Source: DASZWJ01 sp963813895
GTDB lineage: Bacteria; Pseudomonadota; Gammaproteobacteria; JAURND01
Direction: 5' to 3'
DNA length: 64,000 nucleotides
Assembly: GCA_963813895.1 (NCBI GenBank)
Contig: CAWFAS010000003.1
Span: forward strand, 496,001-560,000
Shown: positions 9,688 through 17,991 of the stretch, in pieces
Numbering within the stretch: position 1 is the stretch's first letter
Layout: every line of letters begins with the position of its first letter
The notes under the pieces: model-generated
The model's database searches: none
Told to the model about the DNA's origin: nothing
The model's input: only the letters and a program-made list of their open reading frames with translations
Made by a program: the position numbers and the translations under genes

Positions 9688-9858
9688 ATGCACTATAAAA
9701 AATATGTTTGTCTATTGTGTGGGTTTATTTATGACGAGGAACTAGGGTGGCCTGAAGATGGCATCGCCGCTGGCACTCTCTGGAAGGATGTCCCAGAAGA
9801 TTGGCATTGCCCAGAATGTGGCGCCATGAAAGAAGATTTTGAGATGGTAGAAATATGA
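9688..9858 (+). CDS. Rubredoxin
   Basis: This 56-residue iron protein carries one Fe bound by four cysteines in two knuckles, Cys8-Leu-Leu-Cys11-Gly and Cys41-Pro-Glu-Cys44-Gly. It has the usual aromatic core (YVCLLCGFIYDEELG, WPEDGIAAGT, VPEDWHCPECG). It acts as a one-electron carrier in the cytoplasm; the partner is not evident here. It sits between the divergent hemL and the convergent hemJ. Confidence 0.95.
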   Translation: MHYKKYVCLLCGFIYDEELGWPEDGIAAGTLWKDVPEDWHCPECGAMKEDFEMVEI

Positions 9859-9887
9859 TTATTTCCTACCACAGAAAATAAATTAGG

Positions 9888-10307
9888 TTAAGGTTTGACA
9901 ACTACCAGTATCACAATTGCTATCAAAATCAATACCGATATTTCATTAAACCAGCGATAAAACACATGTGAATTTCGATTATTATCAATAGAGAATCGCC
10001 ACCAATAATAACCACATAAAAGATGATAAATCCATAAAACTGCCACCAGCGCGAGCTTAGCCTGCATCCAACCGACATTGACATAAAAATTAAAGTTTAG
10101 ACTTAATAACCAGCCTCCAAAAAAAGTGGCTAAAATCGCGCTCGGAGTAGTAATCCCAAAATATAATTTCCGCTCCATAATTTTAAAACGTGCCTTACTG
10201 ACCGCATCCTCACTCATCGCATGATAGACAAATAAGCGCGGCAAATAAAATAGCCCGCCAAACCAAGTCACCACAAAAATTATATGTAACGCTTTGATCC
10301 AAAGCAT
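9888..10307 (-). CDS. hemJ: Protoporphyrinogen IX oxidase, HemJ type
   Basis: HemJ is the membrane protein that oxidises protoporphyrinogen IX in bacteria lacking HemG or HemY. The start at 10307 (139 residues) is chosen because MLWIKALHIIFVVTWFGG is the conserved family N-terminus and GAGGAAAG precedes it; an upstream ATG at 10331 would add eight residues. Four hydrophobic segments are visible. The conserved His in ALHI and Lys in MQAKLALV are present. Its closeness to hemL supports the heme role. Confidence 0.92.
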   Translation of the reverse strand: MLWIKALHIIFVVTWFGGLFYLPRLFVYHAMSEDAVSKARFKIMERKLYFGITTPSAILATFFGGWLLSLNFNFYVNVGWMQAKLALVAVLWIYHLLCGYYWWRFSIDNNRNSHVFYRWFNEISVLILIAIVILVVVKP

Positions 10308-10349
10308 TATTTCTTTCCTCAAAAACTCCACAATTAGAGCTATAAAGTG

Positions 10350-10355
10350 TATAAT
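10350..10355 (+). promoter_or_regulatory. Probable -10 box of erpA
   Basis: TATAAT is preceded 17 bases upstream by TCCACA (four of six matches to TTGACA). A start of transcription near 10362 would rule out the ATGs at 10347 and 10356 for erpA and point to 10389 or 10401. Confidence 0.5.
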
Positions 10356-10400
10356 ATGTCCTTTCGCAATTTAGCGAAAATGCTCACTATGAGATACTTT

Positions 10401-10829
10401 ATGACAATACAAGCCAGCTCGGATAATCAGCCTCATGCATCAGACCCATTGATAGTTACCCATAGCGCGATTTTTAAAATCTATGAACTAATGCGAGAAG
10501 AAGGCAATCTAGATCTCAAATTACGAATTTTTATAACGGGCGGCGGTTGTTCAGGCTTCCAGTACGGCTTCAGTTTTGAAGAAGCTGCCAATGATGATGA
10601 TATTATCATTGAAAAAGCGGTTACAGAAGATGAAGAAGAAGGAGGCAGTACCGGCGGCACTATGGGCGCCATTCCCTGCATTAAAGTTCTTGTCGATGCC
10701 CTTAGCCTCCAGTATTTAGCAGGCGCCGAAGTCGACTACTGCAAAGACATCAATGGCGAGCGATTTATCATTCGTGGCAACCCCAATGCTAAAACCACCT
10801 GTGGGTGTGGCTCTTCTTTCTCAGGCTGA
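10401..10829 (+). CDS. erpA: ErpA-type A-type Fe-S carrier with an acidic insertion
   Basis: A-type carriers deliver Fe-S clusters to target apoproteins, including isoprenoid enzymes such as IspH. From the ATG at 10401 (142 residues) the metal ligands are Cys50 in TGGGCSGFQYGF and Cys134/Cys136 in TTCGCGSSF. The ErpA signature NPNAK precedes the last pair. Between the IIIEK strand and the SLQYL strand there is an extra loop of roughly 19 residues (TEDEEEGGSTGGTMGAIPC) that E. coli ErpA lacks. It is divergent from hemJ. Confidence 0.9.
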   Translation: MTIQASSDNQPHASDPLIVTHSAIFKIYELMREEGNLDLKLRIFITGGGCSGFQYGFSFEEAANDDDIIIEKAVTEDEEEGGSTGGTMGAIPCIKVLVDALSLQYLAGAEVDYCKDINGERFIIRGNPNAKTTCGCGSSFSG

Positions 10830-10837
10830 AGCACCCA

Positions 10838-10865
10838 CTAAGGAACGCGTTTCCGCGTTCCTTAG
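10838..10865. terminator. Bidirectional terminator between erpA and gshA
   Basis: The perfect palindrome CTAAGGAACGCG/CGCGTTCCTTAG with a TTTC loop spans the gap between the convergent erpA and gshA genes and overlaps the gshA stop codon. It probably ends both transcripts. Confidence 0.7.
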
Positions 10866-12160
10866 CTGCTTTCCAGCTGTTCTTGCAACTCCATAGCCGC
10901 TGCCAGCAATGCTAATCTAGCGATTACTCCATAGGCATAATAACGGTTTGCACAATCATCTACCGGGTGGCTTGGATTATTACAAGCACCAGTAAATGGC
11001 AAAGGATGAAAATTCATACCTGGTGCATTTAGATTCTCATCTACTCCTTTTTCTGCATGCACTCGGTAAAACCCGCCAATGACGTGATGCCCTACCATAT
11101 ATACTACTGGCTCGGCTACTGAGTGCTCTTCTCCCCAAGTCTCAAAAGTGTATACCCCTTCCTGAATAATGACCTTGGAAACCGACCTGCCCCCTTTAAT
11201 CATGGACATGCTCGAGCGTTGTTTACGGTTCAGATGCTTCAAATCATCAATATGCTTAATGGTCATGACTGCCATGCCATAAGTACCCGCATCTGCTTTA
11301 ATTATTACGAAGGGCGGATGCTGGATATCGTACTCCAAGTATTTTTTCCGGATAGATTCAAATAGCGATTCCACATTAGAAATCAAGCATTGCTGTCCCT
11401 CCCCTGTCATAAAATTAACCTCGCCACAATAACGAAAAGATGGCGCGATCAACCAGGGATCAATGTTTAAATGCTTAGCAAATTCGGAGCTCGCTAGCTC
11501 ATAATGATGGAAATGATTGGCCTTAGAGCGCGTAGCCCAACCCAAAATAGCAGGAGGACAAATCAACTGCTCCAAACCTTGTAATAGAGGAGGGACACCG
11601 CCCGCTAAATCATTATTTAGCAGAATAAGACAAGGGGAAAAATCCTCTATAGACAGACGGTTTTCTACTCGCTTAACTGGTTCAAGCCTGATAGATTTCC
11701 CAGAAGGCAACTTAATATCTTTGGGCGCTTTCAATTCCTCCAATAACGAACCGATGCGCACGGCAAATCCTGCTTTGTTCAGGATTTCCTGCAAACAGGC
11801 TAAATGTTCAAAATAAAATATATGTCCAGTATGACTCTCCGGAATCAAAAGTATCTGCTTAGCCGTCGGACAAATTTGCTCTAGGGTGGCCTGCACTGCT
11901 TGGATGTACAAAGGCATAAAATCAGGGTTCAAGTTATTAAACCCAGCTGGGAAAAGATTGGTATCAATGGGCGCCAACTTAAACCCTGCATTACGCAAAT
12001 CGACAGAAGAATAAAATAACGTAGGCACTTGCTGCCATTTTTCTCGAAACCAGCATTCGATTTTGAGCTGCTGATCAAGCAATTGTTGTTCTAAGTGGTG
12101 TAAAGAAGCTTTAAAAGAAACGGGTAAATGTGGGAGATTTACTGAAAGATTTTCATGCAT
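10862..12160 (-). CDS. gshA: Glutamate-cysteine ligase, Acidithiobacillus-type GshA
   Basis: This enzyme catalyses the first, ATP-dependent step of glutathione synthesis. The 432-residue sequence matches the less common proteobacterial GshA family (first noted in Acidithiobacillus), not the E. coli type. Landmarks are SSVDLRNAGFKLAPIDTN, LIPESHTGHIFYFEHLA, NNDLAGGVP, FVIIKADAGTYGMAVMT and the ATP-grasp-like EGVYTFETWGEEHSVAEP. There is no gshB next to it. Family assignment is from remembered motifs. Confidence 0.85.
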   Translation of the reverse strand: MHENLSVNLPHLPVSFKASLHHLEQQLLDQQLKIECWFREKWQQVPTLFYSSVDLRNAGFKLAPIDTNLFPAGFNNLNPDFMPLYIQAVQATLEQICPTAKQILLIPESHTGHIFYFEHLACLQEILNKAGFAVRIGSLLEELKAPKDIKLPSGKSIRLEPVKRVENRLSIEDFSPCLILLNNDLAGGVPPLLQGLEQLICPPAILGWATRSKANHFHHYELASSEFAKHLNIDPWLIAPSFRYCGEVNFMTGEGQQCLISNVESLFESIRKKYLEYDIQHPPFVIIKADAGTYGMAVMTIKHIDDLKHLNRKQRSSMSMIKGGRSVSKVIIQEGVYTFETWGEEHSVAEPVVYMVGHHVIGGFYRVHAEKGVDENLNAPGMNFHPLPFTGACNNPSHPVDDCANRYYAYGVIARLALLAAAMELQEQLESS

Positions 12161-12199
12161 GATTAGTTATTTTCCTAAGTTCTGACCCATTATATATTT

Positions 12200-12258
12200 T
12201 AGGCTCTGTCAAACAGTAACTTATCTTTATAGCGCCTTACTATACTTGAAGCGTTTGA
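12200..12258. repeat. Mosaic of two foldback-element ends
   Basis: 12200-12238 matches the outer ~38 bases of the 291-bp element (TTAGGCTCTGT...TAACTTATCTTT.TAGCGCC). It is followed at once by TATACTTGAAGCGTTTGA, an end of the family at 33741-33923. Both are solo ends, the traces of internal deletion or of nested insertion, and they lie in the spacer before the Rieske gene. Confidence 0.55.
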
Positions 12259-12328
12259 GGGAAGGGATTATCGCGCACTTATGGTAAACTATCTATAGCT
12301 TTTTAAGATTCTGACGGACTTTAAAACC

Positions 12329-13378
12329 ATGCATAATTCTTCCCAGTTTTTAACCGATATCTGGTATTTAGTCTTCCCCGGTACAGCATTAAAATCGGGT
12401 CAGATGACAGCAAAAACACTTCTCGGACAATCTATTTTATTTGGCCGCGACCGCCAGGGCGAACCTTTTGCTTTGCGTAATATATGCCCACACCGCGGTA
12501 TTCCACTAAGTTATGGGCGGTTTGATGGTTGCGAGGTGGAATGTTGTTACCATGGCTGGCGCTTTAATACTCAGGGAATATGCACAGATATCCCCTCATT
12601 ATTGCCAGAACAAAAATTTAATATTTCTCGGGTGAAAGTACTTAAATTCCCCTGCCAGGAAGTTCAGGGGAACATCTGGATTTATATACCGGCCATTAAC
12701 AGCAAAATACCGGAAAATTTACCTCCTGTGCCCCTGGCCCCTGACATTGACAATAGCAGTCCGCAGCTACAATTCAGCAAACTATTCCCCTGCGATATTG
12801 ATCATGCTGTAGTGGGACTTATGGATCCGGCGCATGGCCCGTTTGTCCACCGCTCGTGGTGGTGGCGTTCCAAAAAATCTATGCATTCCAAAACCAAAAA
12901 ATTTGCCCCCATCCCGATGGGCTTCAAAATGGTGCGGCATCCACCCTCAAAAAACTCCAAAGCCTATAAACTTTTGGGCGGTGAAATCACTACCGAAATT
13001 AGTTTCCAATTACCTGGTGTACGTATTGAACACATTCAGGCCGGAAAACACACAATCTGCGCGCTGACCACGCTTACGCCCATAGAAGATTCTCTAACCG
13101 AAATTCACCAATTTTTTTATTGGACCTTACCGGGCTGGGTCACACTTTTTAAACCATTATTAAAACCTTTTGCCCGGGAGTTTCTTAATCAGGATTATGA
13201 AGTGATTGTCAAACAGCAGGAAGGTTTAAAAGAAAATCCCCCATTGATGCTAATCAATGACGCGGATACTCAGGCGAAATGGTATCATCAGTTAAAAAAA
13301 GAATTCATACAAGCCAAAGCAGAAAATCGTCCATTTGAGCATCCATTGATGGAGGCAGTATTGCAGTGGAGAAGTTAA
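12329..13378 (+). CDS. Rieske non-heme iron oxygenase
   Basis: An oxygenase alpha-subunit-like protein of 349 residues. The N-terminal Rieske [2Fe-2S] domain has Cys53-Pro-His55 and Cys72-Cys-Tyr-His75 (NICPHRG and CCYHGW). The C-terminal catalytic domain has the mononuclear iron triad pattern Asp166-x2-His169-x4-His174 in MDPAHGPFVHRSWW. No reductase or beta subunit lies near, so the electron source and substrate are unknown. Single-subunit relatives act on ring compounds, sterols and choline-like substrates. Confidence 0.85.
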   Translation: MHNSSQFLTDIWYLVFPGTALKSGQMTAKTLLGQSILFGRDRQGEPFALRNICPHRGIPLSYGRFDGCEVECCYHGWRFNTQGICTDIPSLLPEQKFNISRVKVLKFPCQEVQGNIWIYIPAINSKIPENLPPVPLAPDIDNSSPQLQFSKLFPCDIDHAVVGLMDPAHGPFVHRSWWWRSKKSMHSKTKKFAPIPMGFKMVRHPPSKNSKAYKLLGGEITTEISFQLPGVRIEHIQAGKHTICALTTLTPIEDSLTEIHQFFYWTLPGWVTLFKPLLKPFAREFLNQDYEVIVKQQEGLKENPPLMLINDADTQAKWYHQLKKEFIQAKAENRPFEHPLMEAVLQWRS

Positions 13379-13445
13379 CCTTGTAAATTGTAATATTTGG
13401 AAGGGAAGTCTTTCTTGTCAAAAAACCGCAAAATGAGTCAATCTT

Positions 13446-14132
13446 ATGCACAAATTTAAAATCGCTGCTTCACTTCTTTCTGCCGATTTTGCCCAATTAG
13501 GAAAAGAGGCCACAGACGCCGTCACTGCCGGAGCGGATTGGATCCACTTAGATGTCATGGACAACCATTATGTACCCAACCTAACTGCAGGTCCGTTAGT
13601 TTGCAGCGCGCTGCGTGATTTTGGTATTAGAACACCCATAGATGTCCACCTAATGACCAAGCCAGTTGATCGCTTAATTCATGATTTTGCTAAAGCGGGG
13701 GCTACCTACATCACTATCCACCCTGAGTCGACCGAACATTTAGATCGCAGTCTACAATTGATCCGTGATTTAGGATGTCGACCAGGTCTAGTATTCAATC
13801 CAGCAACACCTTTAAACCAGTTACCTTACGTAATAGATAAACTGGATTTAATTATGATTATGTCGGTTAATCCCGGATTTGCTAAACAACCCTTTCTTCC
13901 CAGTTCACTCAATAAAATTAGGGAAGCACGCCAATTTTTAGACAGCTATGGTTATGGGCAGAGAATTGAAGTAGACGGGGGCATAAAAATTGAAAACATT
14001 GAACAAATAGCTGCTGCCGGCGCCGACACTTTTGTTATTGGTTCCGCTATTTTTAACACGCCTGATTATGGTGCCACCTTGGGCAACTTCCAGGCCGCAC
14101 TCTCAAAAACAATTAGTCATGGGCATTCTTAA
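13446..14132 (+). CDS. rpe: Ribulose-phosphate 3-epimerase
   Basis: Rpe interconverts ribulose-5-phosphate and xylulose-5-phosphate in the pentose phosphate pathway. This TIM-barrel protein of 228 residues shows AASLLSADFAQLG, the metal-binding HLDVMDNHYVPN, the DVHLM strand, and EVDGGI with the phosphate-binding GADTFVIGSAIF. The usual MSVNPGFGGQ loop reads MSVNPGFAKQPF, a mild substitution. Full length. Confidence 0.96.
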   Translation: MHKFKIAASLLSADFAQLGKEATDAVTAGADWIHLDVMDNHYVPNLTAGPLVCSALRDFGIRTPIDVHLMTKPVDRLIHDFAKAGATYITIHPESTEHLDRSLQLIRDLGCRPGLVFNPATPLNQLPYVIDKLDLIMIMSVNPGFAKQPFLPSSLNKIREARQFLDSYGYGQRIEVDGGIKIENIEQIAAAGADTFVIGSAIFNTPDYGATLGNFQAALSKTISHGHS

Positions 14133-14188
14133 AAAAGCCAATGCCATTATTGATTATGAGGCAAGGATGAGTAGTTCAGTTTTGACAT

Positions 14189-14752
14189 CTACCCCCAACG
14201 CTTGACTAACCTGGTATCAATGTCAAATAAGTCTAACACTCGTCCAATGGAATGATTAACAATATCATCCAAAGTTTGCGGCTGATTATAAAATGCTGGA
14301 ACGGGAGGAGCTATAATACCTCCTAATTGTGTCACCTTAAGCATATTCTCCAAGTGACCGGCATGCAGTGGCGTTTCACGCACCATTAATACTAGACGCT
14401 TGCGCTCCTTAAGCACCACATCGGCTGCTCGCGTTAATAAATTACCCGTTACGCCAGTGGCTATTTCAGCTAAAGTGCGCATGGAACAGGGCGCAATAAT
14501 CATTCCTAAAGTTTTATATGACCCACTGGAAATAGCCGCTCCCAAATCCCCTATGGGATAATATACATCTGCCAAATCATGCAGCTGCTTGGCTGTTAAT
14601 TTCACTTCAATCGAGCGAGTGGTTTCAGCAGTTTTGGAGACCACTAAGTGCGTTTCAATGTCAGTAGCTTTTAATAATTCTAATAAGCGCACACCATAAA
14701 TTATGCCCGAAGCGCCACTGATACCAATAATTAGACGTGATGGATTGGTCAA
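14189..14752 (-). CDS. ubiX: Flavin prenyltransferase UbiX
   Basis: UbiX makes the prenylated FMN cofactor used by UbiD decarboxylases, here presumably for ubiquinone synthesis. The 187-residue length is normal. The FMN-binding start IIGISGASGIIYGVRLLE, the SSGSYKTLGMIIAPCSM segment and the VLKERKRLVLMVRETPLH motif are present. It is convergent with rpe and followed on its 5' side by a GC-rich palindrome. Confidence 0.96.
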   Translation of the reverse strand: MTNPSRLIIGISGASGIIYGVRLLELLKATDIETHLVVSKTAETTRSIEVKLTAKQLHDLADVYYPIGDLGAAISSGSYKTLGMIIAPCSMRTLAEIATGVTGNLLTRAADVVLKERKRLVLMVRETPLHAGHLENMLKVTQLGGIIAPPVPAFYNQPQTLDDIVNHSIGRVLDLFDIDTRLVKRWG

Positions 14753-14766
14753 AAATTTCTCCGGTT

Positions 14767-14939
14767 ACTAGGGTGTGTCGTCACAGCTCCCCCGCTACGT
14801 CGTCCCGCGGCTTGTCCGCGGGATCCAGGGGGGTTGGCAAATAATTTTCTGCCCTCTCAGCAAATTTTAGGCTCTTTCTGGATCCCGCGGACAAGCCGCG
14901 GGACGACGTAGCGGGGGAGCTGTGACGACAACCCCTAGT
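14767..14939. repeat. Long palindromic element, family C (copy 1)
   Basis: Two near-perfect arms of about 60 bp (CTAGGG.GT.TCGTCACAGC, then CGTCGTCCCGCGGCTTGTCC) face each other around a 45-bp AT-rich centre. The other copy is at 40582-40745 with the same arms and a related centre. No ORF is carried. It fits a non-autonomous foldback element or a BIME-like repeat. The right arm reaches to about 85 bp before the pilin start. Confidence 0.85.
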
Positions 14940-15023
14940 TTTTTTCGCTATGGCGTTCAGGATGAGCCGTACAAATTCTTTTACGGTATATCCGTGAGTC
15001 TATTTCTGGATTATGCTTTAACC

Positions 15024-15458
15024 ATGCCACTAACTAATTCAATCCACATTAAACCTATTATTCTACAAAAAGGTTTCACCTTACTCGAACTCATCACCAC
15101 ATTTGCCATTATAGGAATTTTAATTACCATCAGTTATCCCAGCTACTCCCACTATATCCTTAAAACCCGCCGTAACCAGGCACAAATAGCAATAGTGGAT
15201 CTAGCGGCCAGCTTAGAGCGATATCGCAGCCTACATCAAACTTATATTGGCGCAAATCTAGCTAATCTTGAAATAAATGAATATACCGAAAGTGACTATT
15301 ATCAACTGGAACTGAACACAGCAACAGAAACTTCCTATCTTTTAAAAGCAATTCCGGTTGGAACGCAAGCCCAAGATAAAACCTGTGGAACTTTGAGTCT
15401 AGATGAGTCCGGACAAAGAAATATTTCCGGGACTGGCCCTTTAACAAATTGTTGGTAG
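15024..15458 (+). CDS. Type IV pilin-like protein (PilE family)
   Basis: The prepilin peptidase site Lys-Gly^Phe-Thr-Leu-Leu-Glu lies about 16 residues from the ATG at 15024 and is followed by the hydrophobic helix TTFAIIGILITISYPSY. The remainder is a small pilin domain with two cysteines (KTCGTLSL and TNCW at the C-terminus) that can form the D-region disulfide. An upstream start at 14922 would lie inside the palindrome and put 34 odd residues before the leader, so it is rejected. At 144 residues it resembles PilE/minor pilins. No other pilus gene is nearby. Confidence 0.88.
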   Translation: MPLTNSIHIKPIILQKGFTLLELITTFAIIGILITISYPSYSHYILKTRRNQAQIAIVDLAASLERYRSLHQTYIGANLANLEINEYTESDYYQLELNTATETSYLLKAIPVGTQAQDKTCGTLSLDESGQRNISGTGPLTNCW

Positions 15459-15486
15459 CGAAGTTAGGCATTATTAACTCAAGAGC

Positions 15487-16443
15487 TTACCTAGCAACTC
15501 TGCTCACACTTTTTTTACGCAATTCCTTAGGCAAAGCAAACATAATATGCTCTTGGCGTCCCGCTAACTCTTGCACCAATTTTCCCCCAAAAGATTGCAG
15601 TTTAGCCACAACCTCCTGAACCAAAATTTCCGGTGCCGAAGCACCGGCAGTCACACCAACAACATTTTTGCCAATGACCCAAGCGGGGTTCACTTCTTCT
15701 GCCCCATCCACCAAATAAGCAGTACAGCCTAGACGTTCGGCCAATTCTTTTAAGCGATTAGAATTAGAACTATTCACAGAACCTACCACAATGACGACCT
15801 CGGATTGTGCAGCCAGTTCTTTAACCGCATCTTGGCGATTCTGCGTGGCATAACAGATATCTTCGCGCTTTGGACCCCTCATATTAGGAAACCGCACCCG
15901 TAATGCATCAATGATACGTGCGGCGTCATCTATAGATAGGGTAGTCTGGGTAACATATACCAAATTGTCGGGATTTCTCACTTGCAATCCAGCAACATCA
16001 TGTTCTGTTTCCACCAGGTAAATATTCCCCAATGGATTGTCATATTGGCCCATGGTGCCTTCAACTTCCGGGTGTCCAGCATGACCAATTAAAATACATT
16101 CCTTCGCAAGGCGACTATAACGCGCCACTTCAAGGTGAACCTTGGTAACTAATGGACAGGTAGCATCAAACACCTTAAGCGACCTTGCCTTTGCTTCCGT
16201 CCTGACTGACTGGGATACGCCATGTGCACTAAAGATGACAGTGGCATGCTCAGGTATCTCCTGCAAATCATCAGTGAATACTGCACCGCGTTGCCGCAAG
16301 TTCTCTACCACAAATCGATTATGCACCACCTCATGACGCACATAGATAGGCGCGCCTAATACCTCAAGCGCTCGCTCAACTATTTCTATGGCCCGATCAA
16401 CTCCAGCACAAAATCCGCGTGGATTGGCTAATACAATTTTCAT
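15487..16443 (-). CDS. ispH: 4-hydroxy-3-methylbut-2-enyl diphosphate reductase
   Basis: IspH is the last enzyme of the MEP isoprenoid pathway and makes IPP and DMAPP. It holds an Fe-S cluster on three conserved cysteines seen in NPRGFCAGVDRAIEIVE, FDATCPLVTKVH and ICYATQNRQDAV. The catalytic Glu motif GHPEVEGTMGQ is present. Its 318 residues match E. coli. In many relatives it follows ileS-lspA; here it is separated from lspA by a PepSY gene and a foldback repeat. Confidence 0.97.
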   Translation of the reverse strand: MKIVLANPRGFCAGVDRAIEIVERALEVLGAPIYVRHEVVHNRFVVENLRQRGAVFTDDLQEIPEHATVIFSAHGVSQSVRTEAKARSLKVFDATCPLVTKVHLEVARYSRLAKECILIGHAGHPEVEGTMGQYDNPLGNIYLVETEHDVAGLQVRNPDNLVYVTQTTLSIDDAARIIDALRVRFPNMRGPKREDICYATQNRQDAVKELAAQSEVVIVVGSVNSSNSNRLKELAERLGCTAYLVDGAEEVNPAWVIGKNVVGVTAGASAPEILVQEVVAKLQSFGGKLVQELAGRQEHIMFALPKELRKKSVSRVAR

Positions 16444-16448
16444 AATTT

Positions 16449-16706
16449 AACACCTAAATTTCAAGTAACTATTCAGCATCCTAACTGAGAAGCCACTAGA
16501 GACCGCCCCCATCCTAACCTTCCCCCGCAAGCGGGGGAAGGGACTTGCTCCAGCTAGTATGGGATTGGGTGCATAACTTAACCTATTCTGCCCAACCAGT
16601 TCCTTCCCCCGCTTGCGGGGGAAGGTTAGGATGGGGGCAGTCTCTAGTGGCTCTTTGGTTAACCATGCTGAATAGTTACAATTTCAAACGCTTCGAGTAT
16701 AGATTA
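16449..16706. repeat. Long foldback element, family E
   Basis: Inverted arms at 16465-16560 and 16600-16679 share TAACTATTCAGCAT..., CCACTAGAGAC.GCCCCCATCC and TTCCCCCGC.AGCGGGGGAAGG. Outside these is a second pair resembling family F ends (ACACCTAAATTTCAA at 16450 and TTTCAAACGCTTCGAGTATA at 16684). It looks like one foldback element inserted into another. It fills most of the ispH/PepSY spacer. Confidence 0.8.
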
Positions 16707-16845
16707 TTGCAACTGCACAATTCAAATATTGCCTGTCACACACTATATCATTATTGCGGTAATAGGCGATCATGAATATCAATATCAAATATGTTAACAT
16801 AACCGCGCCCAACAGATTGAACCCTACCGCCTAAGGAGATGCTTC

Positions 16846-17289
16846 ATGAGAAAACGTAGTTTTACTGTAATTTTAATCGGTTTATTTCTAACCTTTGGAT
16901 TTCAACCAGCCATTGCGGATACTGTTCCTGCTAGTGCAATGCCGCTCTCAAAAATCCTGGAAAACTTACAGTCAAAAGGTTATACCATATTCCGCGAAAT
17001 TGAATTTCTAAATGGACTATATGTTACCAAGGCCTTCAATGCACAGGGTCAGAATTTAAAAATCAGAATTAATCCTCAAACAGGTGAGATCGTCGAACCT
17101 AAGGCGCAAGCTACCACCTTATCTCTAATAGATGTCACTAAAAAACTGGAAAATGCTGGTTACCATAGTATTACCAAGATCAGTTTTGACCGCGGTGAGT
17201 ATGAGGCCGTCGCATTGGATAAAGATGGTAAACAGGTGGATTTAGATATTGATGGTAAAACTGGGCAAGTTAATAAGGACTGGTTTTAA
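16846..17289 (+). CDS. Secreted protein with two PepSY domains
   Basis: A signal peptide (RSFTVILIGLFLTFGFQPAIA^D) is followed by two repeats of a PepSY fold at about residues 32-85 and 92-147. Each has the pattern of helix, GY..I..I.F..G.Y..KA, then a strand pair ending in DG/NPQTG.I. PepSY domains often inhibit secreted peptidases or bind envelope partners. A ribosome site (AAGGAGATGCTTC) supports the start. It is monocistronic and downstream of a repeat. Confidence 0.85.
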   Translation: MRKRSFTVILIGLFLTFGFQPAIADTVPASAMPLSKILENLQSKGYTIFREIEFLNGLYVTKAFNAQGQNLKIRINPQTGEIVEPKAQATTLSLIDVTKKLENAGYHSITKISFDRGEYEAVALDKDGKQVDLDIDGKTGQVNKDWF

Positions 17290-17294
17290 TAATT

Positions 17295-17398
17295 AGCTGT
17301 CATCCTGAGCGCACCGAGCCGCGACCGTTAGGGAGCGTTTATTGGAGAACGGAAACGCTCCCTAACGGTCGCGGCTCGGTGCGCTCAGGATGACAGCT
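17295..17398. repeat. GC-rich palindrome, family D (copy 1)
   Basis: A near-perfect palindrome of about 104 bp has arms reading AGCTGTCATCCTGAGCGCAC and then CGAGCCGCGACCGTTAGGGA. It lies between the convergent PepSY and lspA genes, where its RNA hairpin could also end transcription. A shorter copy is at 42451-42511. The outermost 15 bases match the CTGTCATCCTGA repeats elsewhere. Confidence 0.85.
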
Positions 17399-17908
17399 TC
17401 AGGACGACGCGCCATCATCTTTTAAAGCGCTTTTCTTGAAAAAAAATGATTCAATAAACAACATAACCGCACCAATAGAAATCGCGGAATCGGCTAAGTT
17501 AAAAGCCGCAAAATGCCAGCCTAAATAATAAAAATCTAAAAAATCGATTACATAGCCGTATACAAAACGATCCAGCAAATTCCCCAAAGCCCCACCTAAT
17601 ACTAGCGCTAAAGCACACCCAAACCAGCGTCTCTCAACTGGCGTCCGTACGAGCCAAACAATCAGCACCATACTCACTACAATAGCGATGATGCTAAATA
17701 TCCACAAGGATACATTCCCAGCACCGCTTAAGAAACTAAATGCAGCACCCGTATTATGCATGAGCGTAAGATTAAAAAAAGGCATAACGGAGAGGGATTG
17801 ATAGGGTATTAAAAATTTTACCACAAGATATTTACTCAACTGATCAAGCACGATGACTAATACGGATAGCCAGCACCATTTTAATGCATTTTTTTTTGGG
17901 ATTTTCAT
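17399..17908 (-). CDS. lspA: Lipoprotein signal peptidase II
   Basis: LspA cleaves signal peptides of diacylated prolipoproteins in the inner membrane. From the ATG at 17908 (169 residues) four transmembrane helices are visible with the family motifs DQLSKYLVV, HNTGAAFSFL, GGALGNLLDRF and FNLADSAISIG. The last two carry the catalytic aspartates. A start at 17962 would lie within a small palindrome and add 18 residues foreign to the family, so it is not used. It follows ileS in the usual ileS-lspA order. Confidence 0.95.
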   Translation of the reverse strand: MKIPKKNALKWCWLSVLVIVLDQLSKYLVVKFLIPYQSLSVMPFFNLTLMHNTGAAFSFLSGAGNVSLWIFSIIAIVVSMVLIVWLVRTPVERRWFGCALALVLGGALGNLLDRFVYGYVIDFLDFYYLGWHFAAFNLADSAISIGAVMLFIESFFFKKSALKDDGASS

Positions 17909-17956
17909 GTTAGATTGATTTACATTGTTTAATTTAAAAGGTGGATTATCAGCCTG

Positions 17957-17982
17957 TGTCATCCTGAACGTTCAGGATGACA
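17957..17982. repeat. Short CTGTCATCCTGA palindrome
   Basis: TGTCATCCTGAA followed directly by TTCAGGATGACA is a perfect 26-bp palindrome in the ileS-lspA gap. The same half-site recurs at 17296, 20903, 20923, 22948, 34742 and 46263. Confidence 0.7.
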
Positions 17983-17991
17983 GCCAAAAAT

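Noticed and set aside
8296..10307. Riboswitch or T-box elements near hemL and ileS
   Set aside because: I looked for conserved leader motifs in the upstream regions and saw none that could be supported.
14922..15023. Upstream extension of the pilin ORF
   Set aside because: Lies in or next to the family C palindrome and would place 34 residues before a normal prepilin leader.
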